Shown one piece after another: positions 30,004 to 40,472 of a stretch of DNA of 64,000 nucleotides. Under the pieces are notes generated by a model. It did no database searches. It saw nothing but the letters and a program-made list of their open reading frames with translations, and was not told the origin of the DNA. How positions within the stretch are numbered: the first letter of the stretch is position 1; every line of letters begins with the position of its first letter. The position numbers and the translations under genes are program-made. Source of the stretch: Streptomyces sp. DHE7-1 (GTDB lineage: Bacteria; Actinomycetota; Actinomycetes; Streptomycetales; Streptomycetaceae); contig JACJDG010000003.1 in assembly GCA_016432725.1 (NCBI GenBank), positions 1,426,001 to 1,490,000 of the forward strand. Reading direction: 5' to 3'.

Positions 30004-30674
30004 TTGGCCGCCTCCCTCCCCTGGGAGGCGTTCTCCCCGGCCGCCGCCTCGGCCTCGGCGGACTCGCGGCGGACGGTGACGACCCGCTGGATCAGCGTCA
30101 CGAGGCTGCCCACGGCGACGATCCACAGGGCGACCGGCAGCAGCCACTGGATGCCCGGCACACCGAACTTGTGCAGTCCCGCGAAACCGGCCGCGACCAG
30201 CGAGATCACCAGCCGCTCGGCGCGTTCGACGAGCCCGTTGACGGCGACCGGCAGGCCGATCGACTCGCCGCGCGCCTTGGTGTACGAGACCACCTGGCCG
30301 CTGGCCAGGCAGAAGATCGTGACGGCGCACAGGACGTTGTCGTTCCCGTTGCCCGCGTACCACAGCGCGAGGCCGCCGAAGATCGCGCCGTCGGCGACCC
30401 GGTCCAGGGTGGAGTCCAGGAAGGCGCCCCAGCGGCTGGAGCGGCCGAGCTGGCGGGCCATGTTGCCGTCGACCAGATCGGAGAAGACGAAGAGCGTGAT
30501 CACGACCGTGCCCCAGAAGAACTCGCCTCGGGGATAGAAGACCAGCGCGCCCGCCATCACACCGGCGGTGCCGATGAGCGTGACCGTGTCGGGGCTGACA
30601 CCCCGGCGGATCAGAAACGCGGCGAACGGCGTGAGGACACGCGTGAAGAATGCACGCGCGTACTTGTTCAGCAT
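30000..30674 (-). CDS. pgsA: CDP-alcohol phosphatidyltransferase, phosphatidylinositol-phosphate synthase type
   Basis: 224 residues. Makes phosphatidylinositol phosphate from CDP-diacylglycerol and inositol 1-phosphate. The CDP-alcohol motif DG(x2)AR(x8)G(x3)D(x3)D is complete: DLVDGNMARQLGRSSRWGAF followed by LDSTLDRVAD. Five to six membrane helices follow. The ATG at 30674 is chosen because of the GGGAAGG immediately upstream and because MLNKYARAFFTRVL is the conserved opening; a start at 30728 would add 18 residues. First gene of the PIM operon. Confidence 0.92.
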   Translation of the reverse strand: MLNKYARAFFTRVLTPFAAFLIRRGVSPDTVTLIGTAGVMAGALVFYPRGEFFWGTVVITLFVFSDLVDGNMARQLGRSSRWGAFLDSTLDRVADGAIFGGLALWYAGNGNDNVLCAVTIFCLASGQVVSYTKARGESIGLPVAVNGLVERAERLVISLVAAGFAGLHKFGVPGIQWLLPVALWIVAVGSLVTLIQRVVTVRRESAEAEAAAGENASQGREAAK

Positions 30675-30977
30675 GGCCTTCCCGACGGTCGTTGTCGCCG
30701 TGGCCCTGGTGGCCACCGGCTGGCCCATCGTAGTCACGCGTGCGCGTGCGTGACGGGCGGGCACCCGTGAGCCCGCACCGGCGCCCCGCGCGCACCCCGG
30801 GGCGCGGGCGGGCGTGGCGCGCCCGGGGCGCCGTGGCCGTTCGCGGCCGTTCGTATGGACGCGGCGTTACGGGAGTGGAAAGCTCGAAGGACCGCGGGCG
30901 TCGCCGGAGCCGCCAGAGCACGCGGGTCCCGCGTGTCCGCGCCCACAGTGACCTCACCGTGCACGGGAGGCAGGATC
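30675..30977. other. Divergent intergenic region, PIM operon / EF-G paralogue
   Basis: About 300 nt with no supported gene. It must contain promoters for both directions. It has a GC-rich imperfect inverted repeat around 30794-30829 (CCCCGGGGCGCG ... CGCGCCCGGGG) and alternating CG/TG tracts. I see no convincing -35/-10 pair. Confidence 0.4.
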
Positions 30978-33176
30978 ATGGGCGACAAGGCACAGACACA
31001 TCCCGGAGCCGCCGGCAGGGCAAGGGCGGCCGACCACCCCGCGTCCATTAGGAATGTGGTGCTGGTCGGCCACTCCGGATCGGGCAAGACCACCTTGGTG
31101 GAGGCCCTCGCGCTGACCGCGGGGGCGGTGAACCGGGCGGGCCGCGTGGAGGACGGCGGCACCGTCTCCGACCACGACGACATCGAGCACCGGCAGCAGC
31201 GATCGGTGCAGCTCTCGCTGGTCCCGGTCGAATGGGACGGGATCAAGGTCAACATCCTCGACACTCCCGGATACGCGGACTTCGTCGGGGAGCTGCGGGC
31301 CGGTCTGCGTGCGGCGGACGCGGCCCTCTTCGTCGTCTCGGCCTCGGACGGGGTGGACGGCTCGACCCGGATGGTCTGGGAGGAGTGCCAGGCCGTCGGC
31401 ATGCCCCGGGCGATCGTGGTGACGCACCTGGAGAGCGCGCGCGCGAACTTCGAGGAGATGACCCGGGTCTGCGCGGAGGCGTTCGGCGCCGACGACCCCG
31501 ACGCCGTGCTGCCCCTGTACCTGCCGCTGCGCGGCCCCGAGGGCCCCGACGGGCACGCTCCGGTGACGGGCCTCGTCGGCCTGCTGTCGCGGAAGCTGTT
31601 CGACTACTCGACCGGCGAGCGCAAGGAGTCCGAGCCCGGCGAGGACCAGCTCCCGGACATCGAGACGGCCCGCGACCGGCTGATCGAGGGGATCATCGCC
31701 GAGAGCGAGGACGAGACGCTCATGGACCGCTACCTGGGCGGGGAGCGGGTCGACGTCAAGACGCTGATCCAGGACCTGGAGCGGGCCGTGGCACGCGGCA
31801 CGTTCTTCCCCGTGCTGGCCGCCGCTCCCGCCGCCGAGGGCTCCCGGCAGGGCCTCGGCACGGTGGAGCTGCTGGAGCTGATCACCGGTGGGTTCCCGAC
31901 GCCGTTCGAGCACCCCCTGCCGGGGGTCACCACGATCGACGGCAGGACGCGGGAGCTGAAGGCCTGCGACACGGAGGGCCCGCTGGTCGCCGAGGTGGTG
32001 AAGACCTCCTCCGACCCGTACGTTGGCCGTATCTCCCTGGTCCGCGTCTTCTCCGGCACCCTGCGCCCGGACGAGACGGTGCACGTCTCCGGGCACGGGC
32101 TGACGGACCGCGGGCACGAGGACCACGACGTCGACGAGAAGATCGGCGCCCTGTCCACCCCGTTCGGCAAGCAGCAGCGCCCGGTGACGCACGCCGTCGC
32201 CGGCGACCTGGTGTCCGTGGCCAAGCTCGGCCGCGCGGAGACCGGTGACACCCTCTCGGCCAAGGACGACCCGCTCCTGATGGAGCCCTGGCGGATGCCC
32301 GACCCGCTGCTGCCGCTCGCCATCCAGGCGCACAGCAAGGCCGACGAGGACAAGCTCTCGCAGGGCCTGGCCCGCCTGGTCGCCGAGGACCCGACGATGC
32401 GCCTGGAGCAGAACCAGGACACCCACCAGGTGGTGCTGTGGTGCCTGGGCGAGGCGCACGCGGACGTCGCCCTGGAGCGGCTGCGCAGCAGGTACGGCGT
32501 CCAGGTCGACGTCGTCCCGCACAAGGTCTCCCTGCGGGAGACGTTCGCGGTGAAGGCCGCCGGGCGCGGCCGGCACGTGAAGCAGTCCGGCGGGCACGGA
32601 CAGTACGCCATCTGCGAGATCGAGGTGGAGCCGCTGCCCGGCGGCTCGGGCGTCGAGTTCGTCGACAAGGTGGTCGGCGGTGCCGTACCACGCCAGTTCA
32701 TCCCGTCCGTGGAGAAGGGCGTGCGGGCGCAGGCGGCCAAGGGCGTCGCGGCGGGCTATCCGCTGATCGACGTCCGGATCACGCTGCTGGACGGCAAGGC
32801 GCACTCGGTGGACTCCTCCGACGCCGCCTTCCAGACGGCGGGCGCGCTGGCGCTGCGCGAGGCCGCCGCGGGCGCGCGAATCCATCTGCTGGAGCCGGTG
32901 AGCGAGGTGGGCGTGCTGGTCCCGGACGACTACGTGGGCCCGGTGATGAGCGACCTGTCGAGCCGGCGCGGCCGGGTGCTCGGCACCGAGCAGGTGGGCT
33001 CGGGCCGGACCCTGATCCGGGCCGAGGTGCCCGAGTTCGAGATCGGCCGGTACGCGATCGACCTGCGCTCACTGTCCCACGGCACGGCCCGCTTCGACCG
33101 CGCCTACGCGCGGCACGAGCCGATGCCGCCGCAGATCGCCGAGCGGATCCGCGAACAGGCGGGCGAGGCGCCGTGA
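30978..33176 (+). CDS. Elongation factor G-like protein (FusA2-type paralogue)
   Basis: 732 residues; ATG with GGGAGGCAGG upstream. Five EF-G domains are recognisable, including domain IV/V sequences (GGHGQYAICEIEVEPL, VPRQFIPSVEKG, SDLSSRRGRVLGTE). The G domain keeps the P-loop GHSGSGKT (31-38) and DTPG (95-98). The G4 specificity motif NKxD is replaced by THLE (149-152), and the switch I RGITI element by RSVQLSL. This pattern matches the second EF-G found in actinobacteria and not the main translocase, which lies in the str operon elsewhere. Function unknown; GTP binding may be altered. Transcribed away from the PIM operon. Confidence 0.88.
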   Translation: MGDKAQTHPGAAGRARAADHPASIRNVVLVGHSGSGKTTLVEALALTAGAVNRAGRVEDGGTVSDHDDIEHRQQRSVQLSLVPVEWDGIKVNILDTPGYADFVGELRAGLRAADAALFVVSASDGVDGSTRMVWEECQAVGMPRAIVVTHLESARANFEEMTRVCAEAFGADDPDAVLPLYLPLRGPEGPDGHAPVTGLVGLLSRKLFDYSTGERKESEPGEDQLPDIETARDRLIEGIIAESEDETLMDRYLGGERVDVKTLIQDLERAVARGTFFPVLAAAPAAEGSRQGLGTVELLELITGGFPTPFEHPLPGVTTIDGRTRELKACDTEGPLVAEVVKTSSDPYVGRISLVRVFSGTLRPDETVHVSGHGLTDRGHEDHDVDEKIGALSTPFGKQQRPVTHAVAGDLVSVAKLGRAETGDTLSAKDDPLLMEPWRMPDPLLPLAIQAHSKADEDKLSQGLARLVAEDPTMRLEQNQDTHQVVLWCLGEAHADVALERLRSRYGVQVDVVPHKVSLRETFAVKAAGRGRHVKQSGGHGQYAICEIEVEPLPGGSGVEFVDKVVGGAVPRQFIPSVEKGVRAQAAKGVAAGYPLIDVRITLLDGKAHSVDSSDAAFQTAGALALREAAAGARIHLLEPVSEVGVLVPDDYVGPVMSDLSSRRGRVLGTEQVGSGRTLIRAEVPEFEIGRYAIDLRSLSHGTARFDRAYARHEPMPPQIAERIREQAGEAP

Positions 33177-33196
33177 CCGAACCCGGTCGGCTCCGG

Positions 33197-33230
33197 GCGC
33201 CGGTGGGCGGCTTCGGCCGTCCACCGGCGC
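33197..33230 (+). terminator. Hairpin downstream of the EF-G paralogue
   Basis: Ten-base perfect arms 33197-33206 and 33221-33230 extended inward by GCGG/CCGU, beginning 21 nt after the stop. No U-run. Confidence 0.6.
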
Positions 33231-33386
33231 GCTGTCGGTGGCTGCGGATACGCTGATCACCTGATCACGTCGTGCCGAAGTCGTGCGGTTGTCATGCCGA
33301 TTCGGCAGGTTGGCCTGTTCAACAGGTGTGCGGGGCAGTGAAGTCGGGAAGGCCGCAGGAGCGACACCGGCGGCGAGGGGGCGGGA

Positions 33387-35033
33387 ATGTCGGTTGGTAC
33401 GGAGTGGGACGGCCCGCAGGTGCCCGTCTCCGGCGACGAGGGACAGGCGGCGACGTACGCGCTGGCCTCGGCGGCCTACCGGGACAACGTGATCGATGAC
33501 ATCAAGAAGACCGACAACGAATGGCACCAGTCGACCGTCAAGGCCGGCCGGATATCCCTGCTCAAGCCCAATCTCGGCGAGGCCTTCTCACGGGCCGTGG
33601 TCGACCGCATGCTCGCGCCGGGCCGCAAGCCGCTCATCCAGTCCTTCGGCGCCGAGCCCCAGGTCGTGGTGGAGCACGCGCTCGCGGCGAACAACATCCG
33701 CCGCGAGCGCGACAACCGGCTGTCCGTCGTCGTGGTGCTGTGCGGGCTGATCTTCCTGCCGGGGTTCATCGGCTGGCTGCTCGTCTTCCAGCTGCGCATG
33801 TTCGTCGCCAAGCGCGACGACCGGCGCGCCGGGACGCTCGCCACCGTCCTGCTCACCGGGGTGGGCGTGCTCGCCGCGCTCTTCCTGCTGAAGATGCCCT
33901 TCGGCGGATTCTGGGGGTGGTACGCGCGGGGCTGTGTCGTGATCCCGGTGCTCGGCTGGTTCTGGGCCAAGCGGATCTGCGAGCGCAGCGCCCGGGATCT
34001 GCGGGCGCGCTGGGAGGGCCTGCTCTCGGGCAGCAGCGTCGGCGCCAAGGTGCCCGAGGCCGTGCCGCGCGCCCCGGGCGAGACCGCGGCCGAGCAGCTG
34101 CGCCAGTCACTGGCCCGGCTGGGGGCCGAGCAGCGGTCCAACTCCGTCTTCTACGCCGGCCCCAAGGGCATACTCGGCATGGGCACCCGCTGGGGCTCCT
34201 GGCAGCTCGCCGAGGACCTGGAGCCCGCCGACGCCACCCGGGAGATCCACCCCTTCCGGAGCTGGGACGTCATACGCGCCATCCACGACCAGCTCCGCAT
34301 GCTGGAGCGGGGACCGCTGAACACCGGCGGATTCCCCCGCCCGTCGATACGGCACTGGATCGTGACGCCCATCGGGGAGAACGCCAAGGAGGTGTCCCGG
34401 CCCGAGGGCACGGACGTCGAGGCGTTCCAGATCAAGCAGCACGCGATCCAGGACATCTGCAACAAGCAGCAGTTCGGCAGCGGTGACCGGCACTACCTGG
34501 GCGTGCAGTGGACGCTGTGGGACGGGCAGCTCGTCATCACCATGATGATCACCGTGACGGTGCTCCACGAGACGCTGCGCATCGAGGTGACCGGGCACGC
34601 CCTGGGACCGGTGAACCCGCTGTTCACCACGAAGCCGACGGCGCCCACCAAGGAGGTCGCCAAGTCGCTCAAGCCCTGGGAGAACCGCACCGTCAGCCTG
34701 CCCCTGGTACCCACCGACGAGGTGGTGCGGCTCACCGCGCGCGCCCCGCTGACCTGGTATCCGCCGATGCTCAAGTGGCTCGGCGGCTCGCTCGTCCTGC
34801 CGGAGCCCTTCGGGCTGCGGCACGCCTGGGCGGACCAGCCGTGGCGGCACCGGTTCATGGCCGACGACGCGCTGCGCGCGGCCACTCCCGTGCTGCGGGT
34901 GGTGCACTCGGCCGCGATCCGGGTGCTGAAGGAGAACGGCGTGGACACCGAGAAGTTCGGCAACCGCTCGTCCGTCCTCAGCGGCCTGGTGCAGGACCCG
35001 ACGCCGCGGAAGGCCGACCTCTACGACGCGTGA
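33387..35033 (+). CDS. Uncharacterised membrane protein, 548 aa
   Basis: I do not recognise this family. The ATG follows GGGGGCGGGA. Residues 1-110 are soluble and polar (NVIDDIKKTDNEWHQ). Three hydrophobic segments follow at about 113-190: VVVVLCGLIFLPGFIGWLL, ATVLLTGVGVLAALFLL, and GWYARGCVVIPVLGWFW. The remaining 350 residues are soluble, with YAGPKGILGMGTRWGSW, a Trp-rich TLWDGQLVITMMITVTVLHE and a C-terminal QPWRHRFMADDALRAATPVL. There are no catalytic motifs, no signal peptide and no Cys-rich site. Composition and codon use match the neighbours, so recent transfer is unlikely. It stands alone between the EF-G paralogue and a convergent HIT gene. Confidence 0.8.
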   Translation: MSVGTEWDGPQVPVSGDEGQAATYALASAAYRDNVIDDIKKTDNEWHQSTVKAGRISLLKPNLGEAFSRAVVDRMLAPGRKPLIQSFGAEPQVVVEHALAANNIRRERDNRLSVVVVLCGLIFLPGFIGWLLVFQLRMFVAKRDDRRAGTLATVLLTGVGVLAALFLLKMPFGGFWGWYARGCVVIPVLGWFWAKRICERSARDLRARWEGLLSGSSVGAKVPEAVPRAPGETAAEQLRQSLARLGAEQRSNSVFYAGPKGILGMGTRWGSWQLAEDLEPADATREIHPFRSWDVIRAIHDQLRMLERGPLNTGGFPRPSIRHWIVTPIGENAKEVSRPEGTDVEAFQIKQHAIQDICNKQQFGSGDRHYLGVQWTLWDGQLVITMMITVTVLHETLRIEVTGHALGPVNPLFTTKPTAPTKEVAKSLKPWENRTVSLPLVPTDEVVRLTARAPLTWYPPMLKWLGGSLVLPEPFGLRHAWADQPWRHRFMADDALRAATPVLRVVHSAAIRVLKENGVDTEKFGNRSSVLSGLVQDPTPRKADLYDA

Positions 35034-35072
35034 CGGCGACGGGTGCCCTCGGGACCGAGGGCACCCGCGGGC

Positions 35073-35624
35073 CTACGCCGACTCCGGCCAGGCCTCCGCC
35101 AGCATCTTCCTGGTGTCCGCCAGCAGCTGCGGCAGCACCTTGGTCTGGCCGACCACCGGCATGAAGTTCGTGTCGCCGCCCCAGCGCGGGACGATGTGCT
35201 GGTGCAGGTGGGCGGCGATCCCCGCGCCGGCCACCGTGCCCTGGTTCATGCCGATGTTGAAGCCGTGCGCGCCGGACGCGGTGCGCAGCGCGGTCATCGC
35301 CTGCTTGGTCAGCTCGGCCAGCTCGGCCGTTTCCGGCAGGGTCAGGTCCGTGTAGTCGGCCACGTGCCGGTACGGCACGGTCATCAGATGGCCGCCGTTG
35401 TACGGGTACAGGTTGAGGACCGCGTACACGTGCTCGCCGCGGCGGACGATGAGGCCGTCCTCGTCGGACTTGGCCGGGATCGAGCAGAAGGGGCAGCCGT
35501 CGTCGGCCCCCGGACCGGTCGGCTTGTTCTCGCCCTGGATGTAGGCCATCCGGTGGGGCGTCCACAGGCGCTGGAACGCGTCCTGCGTCCCCACTCCGAT
35601 CTGCTGTTCCGGCTCACTCGTCAT
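35073..35624 (-). CDS. HIT family hydrolase / diadenosine tetraphosphate phosphorylase-like
   Basis: 183 residues from the ATG at 35624. The HIT motif HLHQHIVPRW (H139, H141, H143) supplies the catalytic His; a CPFC pair (44-47), TVPYRHVADYTDL and GFNIGMNQGTVAGAGI are all present. This matches the mycobacterial protein encoded next to thrS and pgsA, which has been described as an Ap4A phosphorylase. The shared neighbourhood (thrS, HIT, PIM genes) supports orthology. Start choice: an ATG four codons earlier (35636) is also possible. Confidence 0.9.
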   Translation of the reverse strand: MTSEPEQQIGVGTQDAFQRLWTPHRMAYIQGENKPTGPGADDGCPFCSIPAKSDEDGLIVRRGEHVYAVLNLYPYNGGHLMTVPYRHVADYTDLTLPETAELAELTKQAMTALRTASGAHGFNIGMNQGTVAGAGIAAHLHQHIVPRWGGDTNFMPVVGQTKVLPQLLADTRKMLAEAWPESA

Positions 35625-35703
35625 GCAAGGCAGCATATGGCTTCGCCCGTTCGCGGCGTGTCGCCGGGGCGGAGGGAAGGCCGTCACCGGCCAAGCTGGG
35701 CCG

Positions 35704-36363
35704 GTGGACGACGACAGCCCCGCGGCCCGCTGGGAGCAGCGCACCGAGATCCCGCTCTTCCTGGGGTCGCTGATCTTCATCGCCGCCTATGCCACCCGGG
35801 TCCTTGCCACCGGCGTCGAGGCCTTCTGGCGAAGCCTGTGCCTGATCGTGATGCTCGCGCTCTGGGGGCTGTTCGCCGCCGACTACCTGGTGCGCTGGCG
35901 GCTCGGCGGCCAGCGGTTCCTGCGCTTCGTCAGCACGCACTTCCTGCACACGGTCGTGGTGCTCCTGCCGCTGCTGCGCCCGCTGCGGATCGTCCCGCTC
36001 TACGACGTGGTCCAGCGCCGGCAGGGGGAGCCCAGGCTCTCGCTGTACGCGCGCGTGATCGCCTACGCGAGCCTGTCGACGCTGCTGCTCGGCTTCTCGG
36101 GCGCTCTCGCGGTCTACCAGCAGGAGCGCGGGGCGCCCGGCGCGACCATGCTGACGTTCGGCGACGCCGTGTGGTGGGCCGCGTCGACCCTGAGCACGGT
36201 CGGCTACGGGGACATCACCCCGGTGACCCCGACCGGCCGGGTGATCGCGACCGGGATGATGGCGGGCGGTCTCGGCCTGCTCGGCGCCGTGACCGGTTCG
36301 TTCTCGTCGTGGCTGATGCAGACCTTCTCCCGCGAGGGCGACGAAAGGCCCCCGGGGAAGTGA
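35704..36363 (+). CDS. Two-helix potassium channel family protein
   Basis: 219 residues from the GTG at 35704. An N-terminal voltage-sensor-like bundle of four helices includes an Arg-containing LLRPLRIVPLYDVVQRR, followed by the pore helix and selectivity filter STVGYGD (164-170) and a final helix (VIATGMMAGGLGLLGAVTGSF). No cytoplasmic RCK domain. It is divergent from the HIT gene with about 80 nt between them, and its last codons (ERPPGK) are themselves the left arm of the shared terminator with thrS. The start is uncertain; open frame extends to 35623. Confidence 0.85.
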   Translation: MDDDSPAARWEQRTEIPLFLGSLIFIAAYATRVLATGVEAFWRSLCLIVMLALWGLFAADYLVRWRLGGQRFLRFVSTHFLHTVVVLLPLLRPLRIVPLYDVVQRRQGEPRLSLYARVIAYASLSTLLLGFSGALAVYQQERGAPGATMLTFGDAVWWAASTLSTVGYGDITPVTPTGRVIATGMMAGGLGLLGAVTGSFSSWLMQTFSREGDERPPGK

Positions 36364-36375
36364 TCCCCGGGGGCC
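36347..36375. terminator. Bidirectional terminator between K+ channel gene and thrS
   Basis: Perfect 12-bp arms 36347-36358 and 36364-36375 around a 5-nt loop, with A's on one side and CTT on the other. The left arm encodes the end of the channel protein and the stop codon lies in the loop. Confidence 0.85.
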
Positions 36376-36391
36376 CTTCGGGTGGTGCGGA

Positions 36392-38368
<1,977 letters not shown>

Positions 38369-38509
38369 CGGTCTCTCCTGACTGAAGGTGGGTGCGGCGC
38401 CATACCCGGAGCGCGCGCACAACGGATCGTACCGACCCGGGACCGCCGACCGCGAAACGGTTACTGTCGGTCCGCCTCCCGACACTTCCCACCGGGTCCC
38501 CGGTCCGCC

Positions 38510-39742
38510 TCAGTCCCCGTCCCGGTACGCCTCCCCGCACGCCTCCTCGAAGAAGTCGAGGTTCTCGTGCAGCGACTTCATCAGCCGGTCCCGCTCGGCG
38601 TCGTCGACCTGCACGGGTACGACGGAGCCGGCGCCGGTCAGCCTGCGGAAGCCGCCCCGGCGCTCCAGCCTGCCGTGCACGCGGACCGGGAGCCCGACGA
38701 GGTGGGCGTGACCGGCGATGCGGTAGTCCTCCTCGCCCAGGGTGACGCGGACGTGCGGGACGTCGGCGCCCGCGAGCACCCGCAGCCGTACGGCGCCCTC
38801 ACCGAAGGGGCCGGAGCGGCGCAGCCGCACGACGGCGCCGGTGATCCGGACCGGTACGGAGGGCTCGTCGCGCAGGTAGCGGGCGCCGGCCGCGCGCAGG
38901 GCGGGCAGGTCGCCGGGTGAGAACTCGACGGGTTCGGCGGGGGCCGCGCAGCCCTCGGGGACGCCGGCTCCGGGTGCCCAGGCGACGGCGACGCGGGCGC
39001 CCTCGGTGCCGCGCACGAGAGCGGTGAGCGCGTCGGTCAGTTCGCGGCTGGCGCCGGCCTCGACGGCGCCGTCGAACGCGTCCATGCCACCGGTGGCGCG
39101 CTGGTAGTCGATGGCCTCGCGGACCGCGTACAGCGCCTGGTGGAGACGGACGGCGAGCGGACGGCCGGTGGGCACGGGCACGAAGGCGGTGAGCCGGCTT
39201 CCCTCCGCGCCGGGGCCGACGAGCACGTTCTCCAGGAGGGCCGCGGCGGCCGAGCGGTGCCGGGCACCGTGGTAGCCGGCACGCGCGCGTGTGGCCAGCG
39301 CCGCGGCGAGGAGCAACTGGCGGGCGGCGCCGCGCAGCCGCTCGTCGGCCGTCCAGGGCGCGGCCCCGGACGGTCCGCCCGGGGTGTCCCGCCAGCAGCG
39401 GATCTCGTCGCTGGGCACGGCGAGGGAGATCAGCACCTCGCGCGCGGACGGGGTGTCGCTGCGGGCGAGCGCGTCGAGGGCCTCGCCGAGCAGGTCGTCG
39501 CTGTCGGGGAAGGCGCGGTTCTCGGGAACCAGCAGGCTGGTCCCGGCGCCACCGGGACCCGGCGGGGTCCAGCGGCCGTAGCGCCCGGCCGCTCCCCCGC
39601 GCCGCTGCCAGCCGTGCCGGCGCAGCAGGGCCCCGAGCACGGCGGGGTCGACGGCGGCGGGGTCGGGCGGCCGGTGCCAGCCGGGGTCGTCGGGGTGCGG
39701 CCGGGCCTGGCGCGGAAGTTCCTCCTGGGGACGGCTTCTCAT
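38510..39742 (-). CDS. Uncharacterised 410-aa protein coupled to the DUF4365 gene
   Basis: I cannot assign a family. The ATG at 39742 overlaps the stop of the DUF4365 gene (ATGA), so the two are translated together. The N-terminal two-thirds is helical and Ala/Arg-rich, with VLGALLRRHGWQRRGGAAGRYGRW, ALDALARSDTPSAREVLISL and a conserved-looking LATRARAGYHGARHRSAAAALLENVL. The C-terminal 90 residues are predicted beta-rich (VPVRITGAVVRLRRSGPFGEGAVRLRV; LVGLPVRVHGRLERRGGFRRL), which reads like an OB-like fold, but I cannot confirm this. No membrane segment or signal peptide. The gene pair stands between thrS and a DEDDh exonuclease. Confidence 0.8.
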   Translation of the reverse strand: MRSRPQEELPRQARPHPDDPGWHRPPDPAAVDPAVLGALLRRHGWQRRGGAAGRYGRWTPPGPGGAGTSLLVPENRAFPDSDDLLGEALDALARSDTPSAREVLISLAVPSDEIRCWRDTPGGPSGAAPWTADERLRGAARQLLLAAALATRARAGYHGARHRSAAAALLENVLVGPGAEGSRLTAFVPVPTGRPLAVRLHQALYAVREAIDYQRATGGMDAFDGAVEAGASRELTDALTALVRGTEGARVAVAWAPGAGVPEGCAAPAEPVEFSPGDLPALRAAGARYLRDEPSVPVRITGAVVRLRRSGPFGEGAVRLRVLAGADVPHVRVTLGEEDYRIAGHAHLVGLPVRVHGRLERRGGFRRLTGAGSVVPVQVDDAERDRLMKSLHENLDFFEEACGEAYRDGD

Positions 39743-40304
39743 GGCCTGCCTCCCGTTCCGACCCGCGTCATGATCTCGCACAGCGCCCGGTCGTCGAAGA
39801 TGCGTGAGGTCGGTATCCGCACGGTGGTCCGGTGCCGGCCGGTGACCGGCCGGCCGGCGAGGTTGACCCAGTAGCAGCAGTGCCTGAGGTCGAGCCGGTC
39901 GTGGCCGGCGCGCAGCCACTCGTCCTGGGACCGCGGGACCAGCATGACGACCAGGATCTTGTGCACCGAGACGGGCGTGCGGGCGAGTTTGCGCAGGTGG
40001 TCGTTGTCGAGCGTGAAGGAGAAGGAGGGGCCCGGGGGTTGGGCGGGATCTGGTAGGTGCATTTGAGCTGCACCTTGATGGTGACCTCGTCGTCGACGGT
40101 GTGGCCGGGCGCGCTGTGACTGACGTGCCAGTCGATGCCGTTGTCCGGGAAGGGCTGGGACAGCGAGCAGCCGGCCGCGGCGGCGACCGCGTGCAGATAG
40201 CCGACCTGCAGTGTCTCCATGCAGGCGGTGGTGGCGAGCGTGCCGCGGAGGTGACCCGCGCGTTCGGGCAGCAGCCCGCCCCGCTCGGGCTGCGCAATGG
40301 CCAT
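39739..40304 (-). CDS. DUF4365 domain protein (predicted PD-(D/E)XK-like nuclease), frame interrupted
   Basis: About 188 residues when restored. Part one (ATG at 40304 behind GGAAGG) has LQVGYLHAVAAAAGCSL, then DNGIDWHVSH and TIKVQLKCTYQIPP. Part two, in another frame, has FSFTLDNDHLRKLARTPVSVHKILVVMLVP and CCYWVNLAGRP. One extra base in the G run at 40034-40038 (plus strand) joins them as IPPNPPGPSFSFT. The D...QxK arrangement (GID, QLK) fits the PD-(D/E)XK superfamily to which I believe DUF4365 has been assigned. Substrate unknown. It is divergent from the exonuclease gene, 168 nt away. Confidence 0.75.
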
Positions 40305-40472
40305 GCCCAACAGCCTTCCGAGCCAGAGGTTTCCCCGTTGCGGGCCGCTGAACTGCAAAGACCCGTACTCCTGTTGTGTCCTTCCGGCGTACGGCGCAAA
40401 CGGCCCGGGTATCACCAAACAGGCAGAAGACGGGATGTCACCCGCCTTGGGTGAACGAGGAGTTGTATTGCG

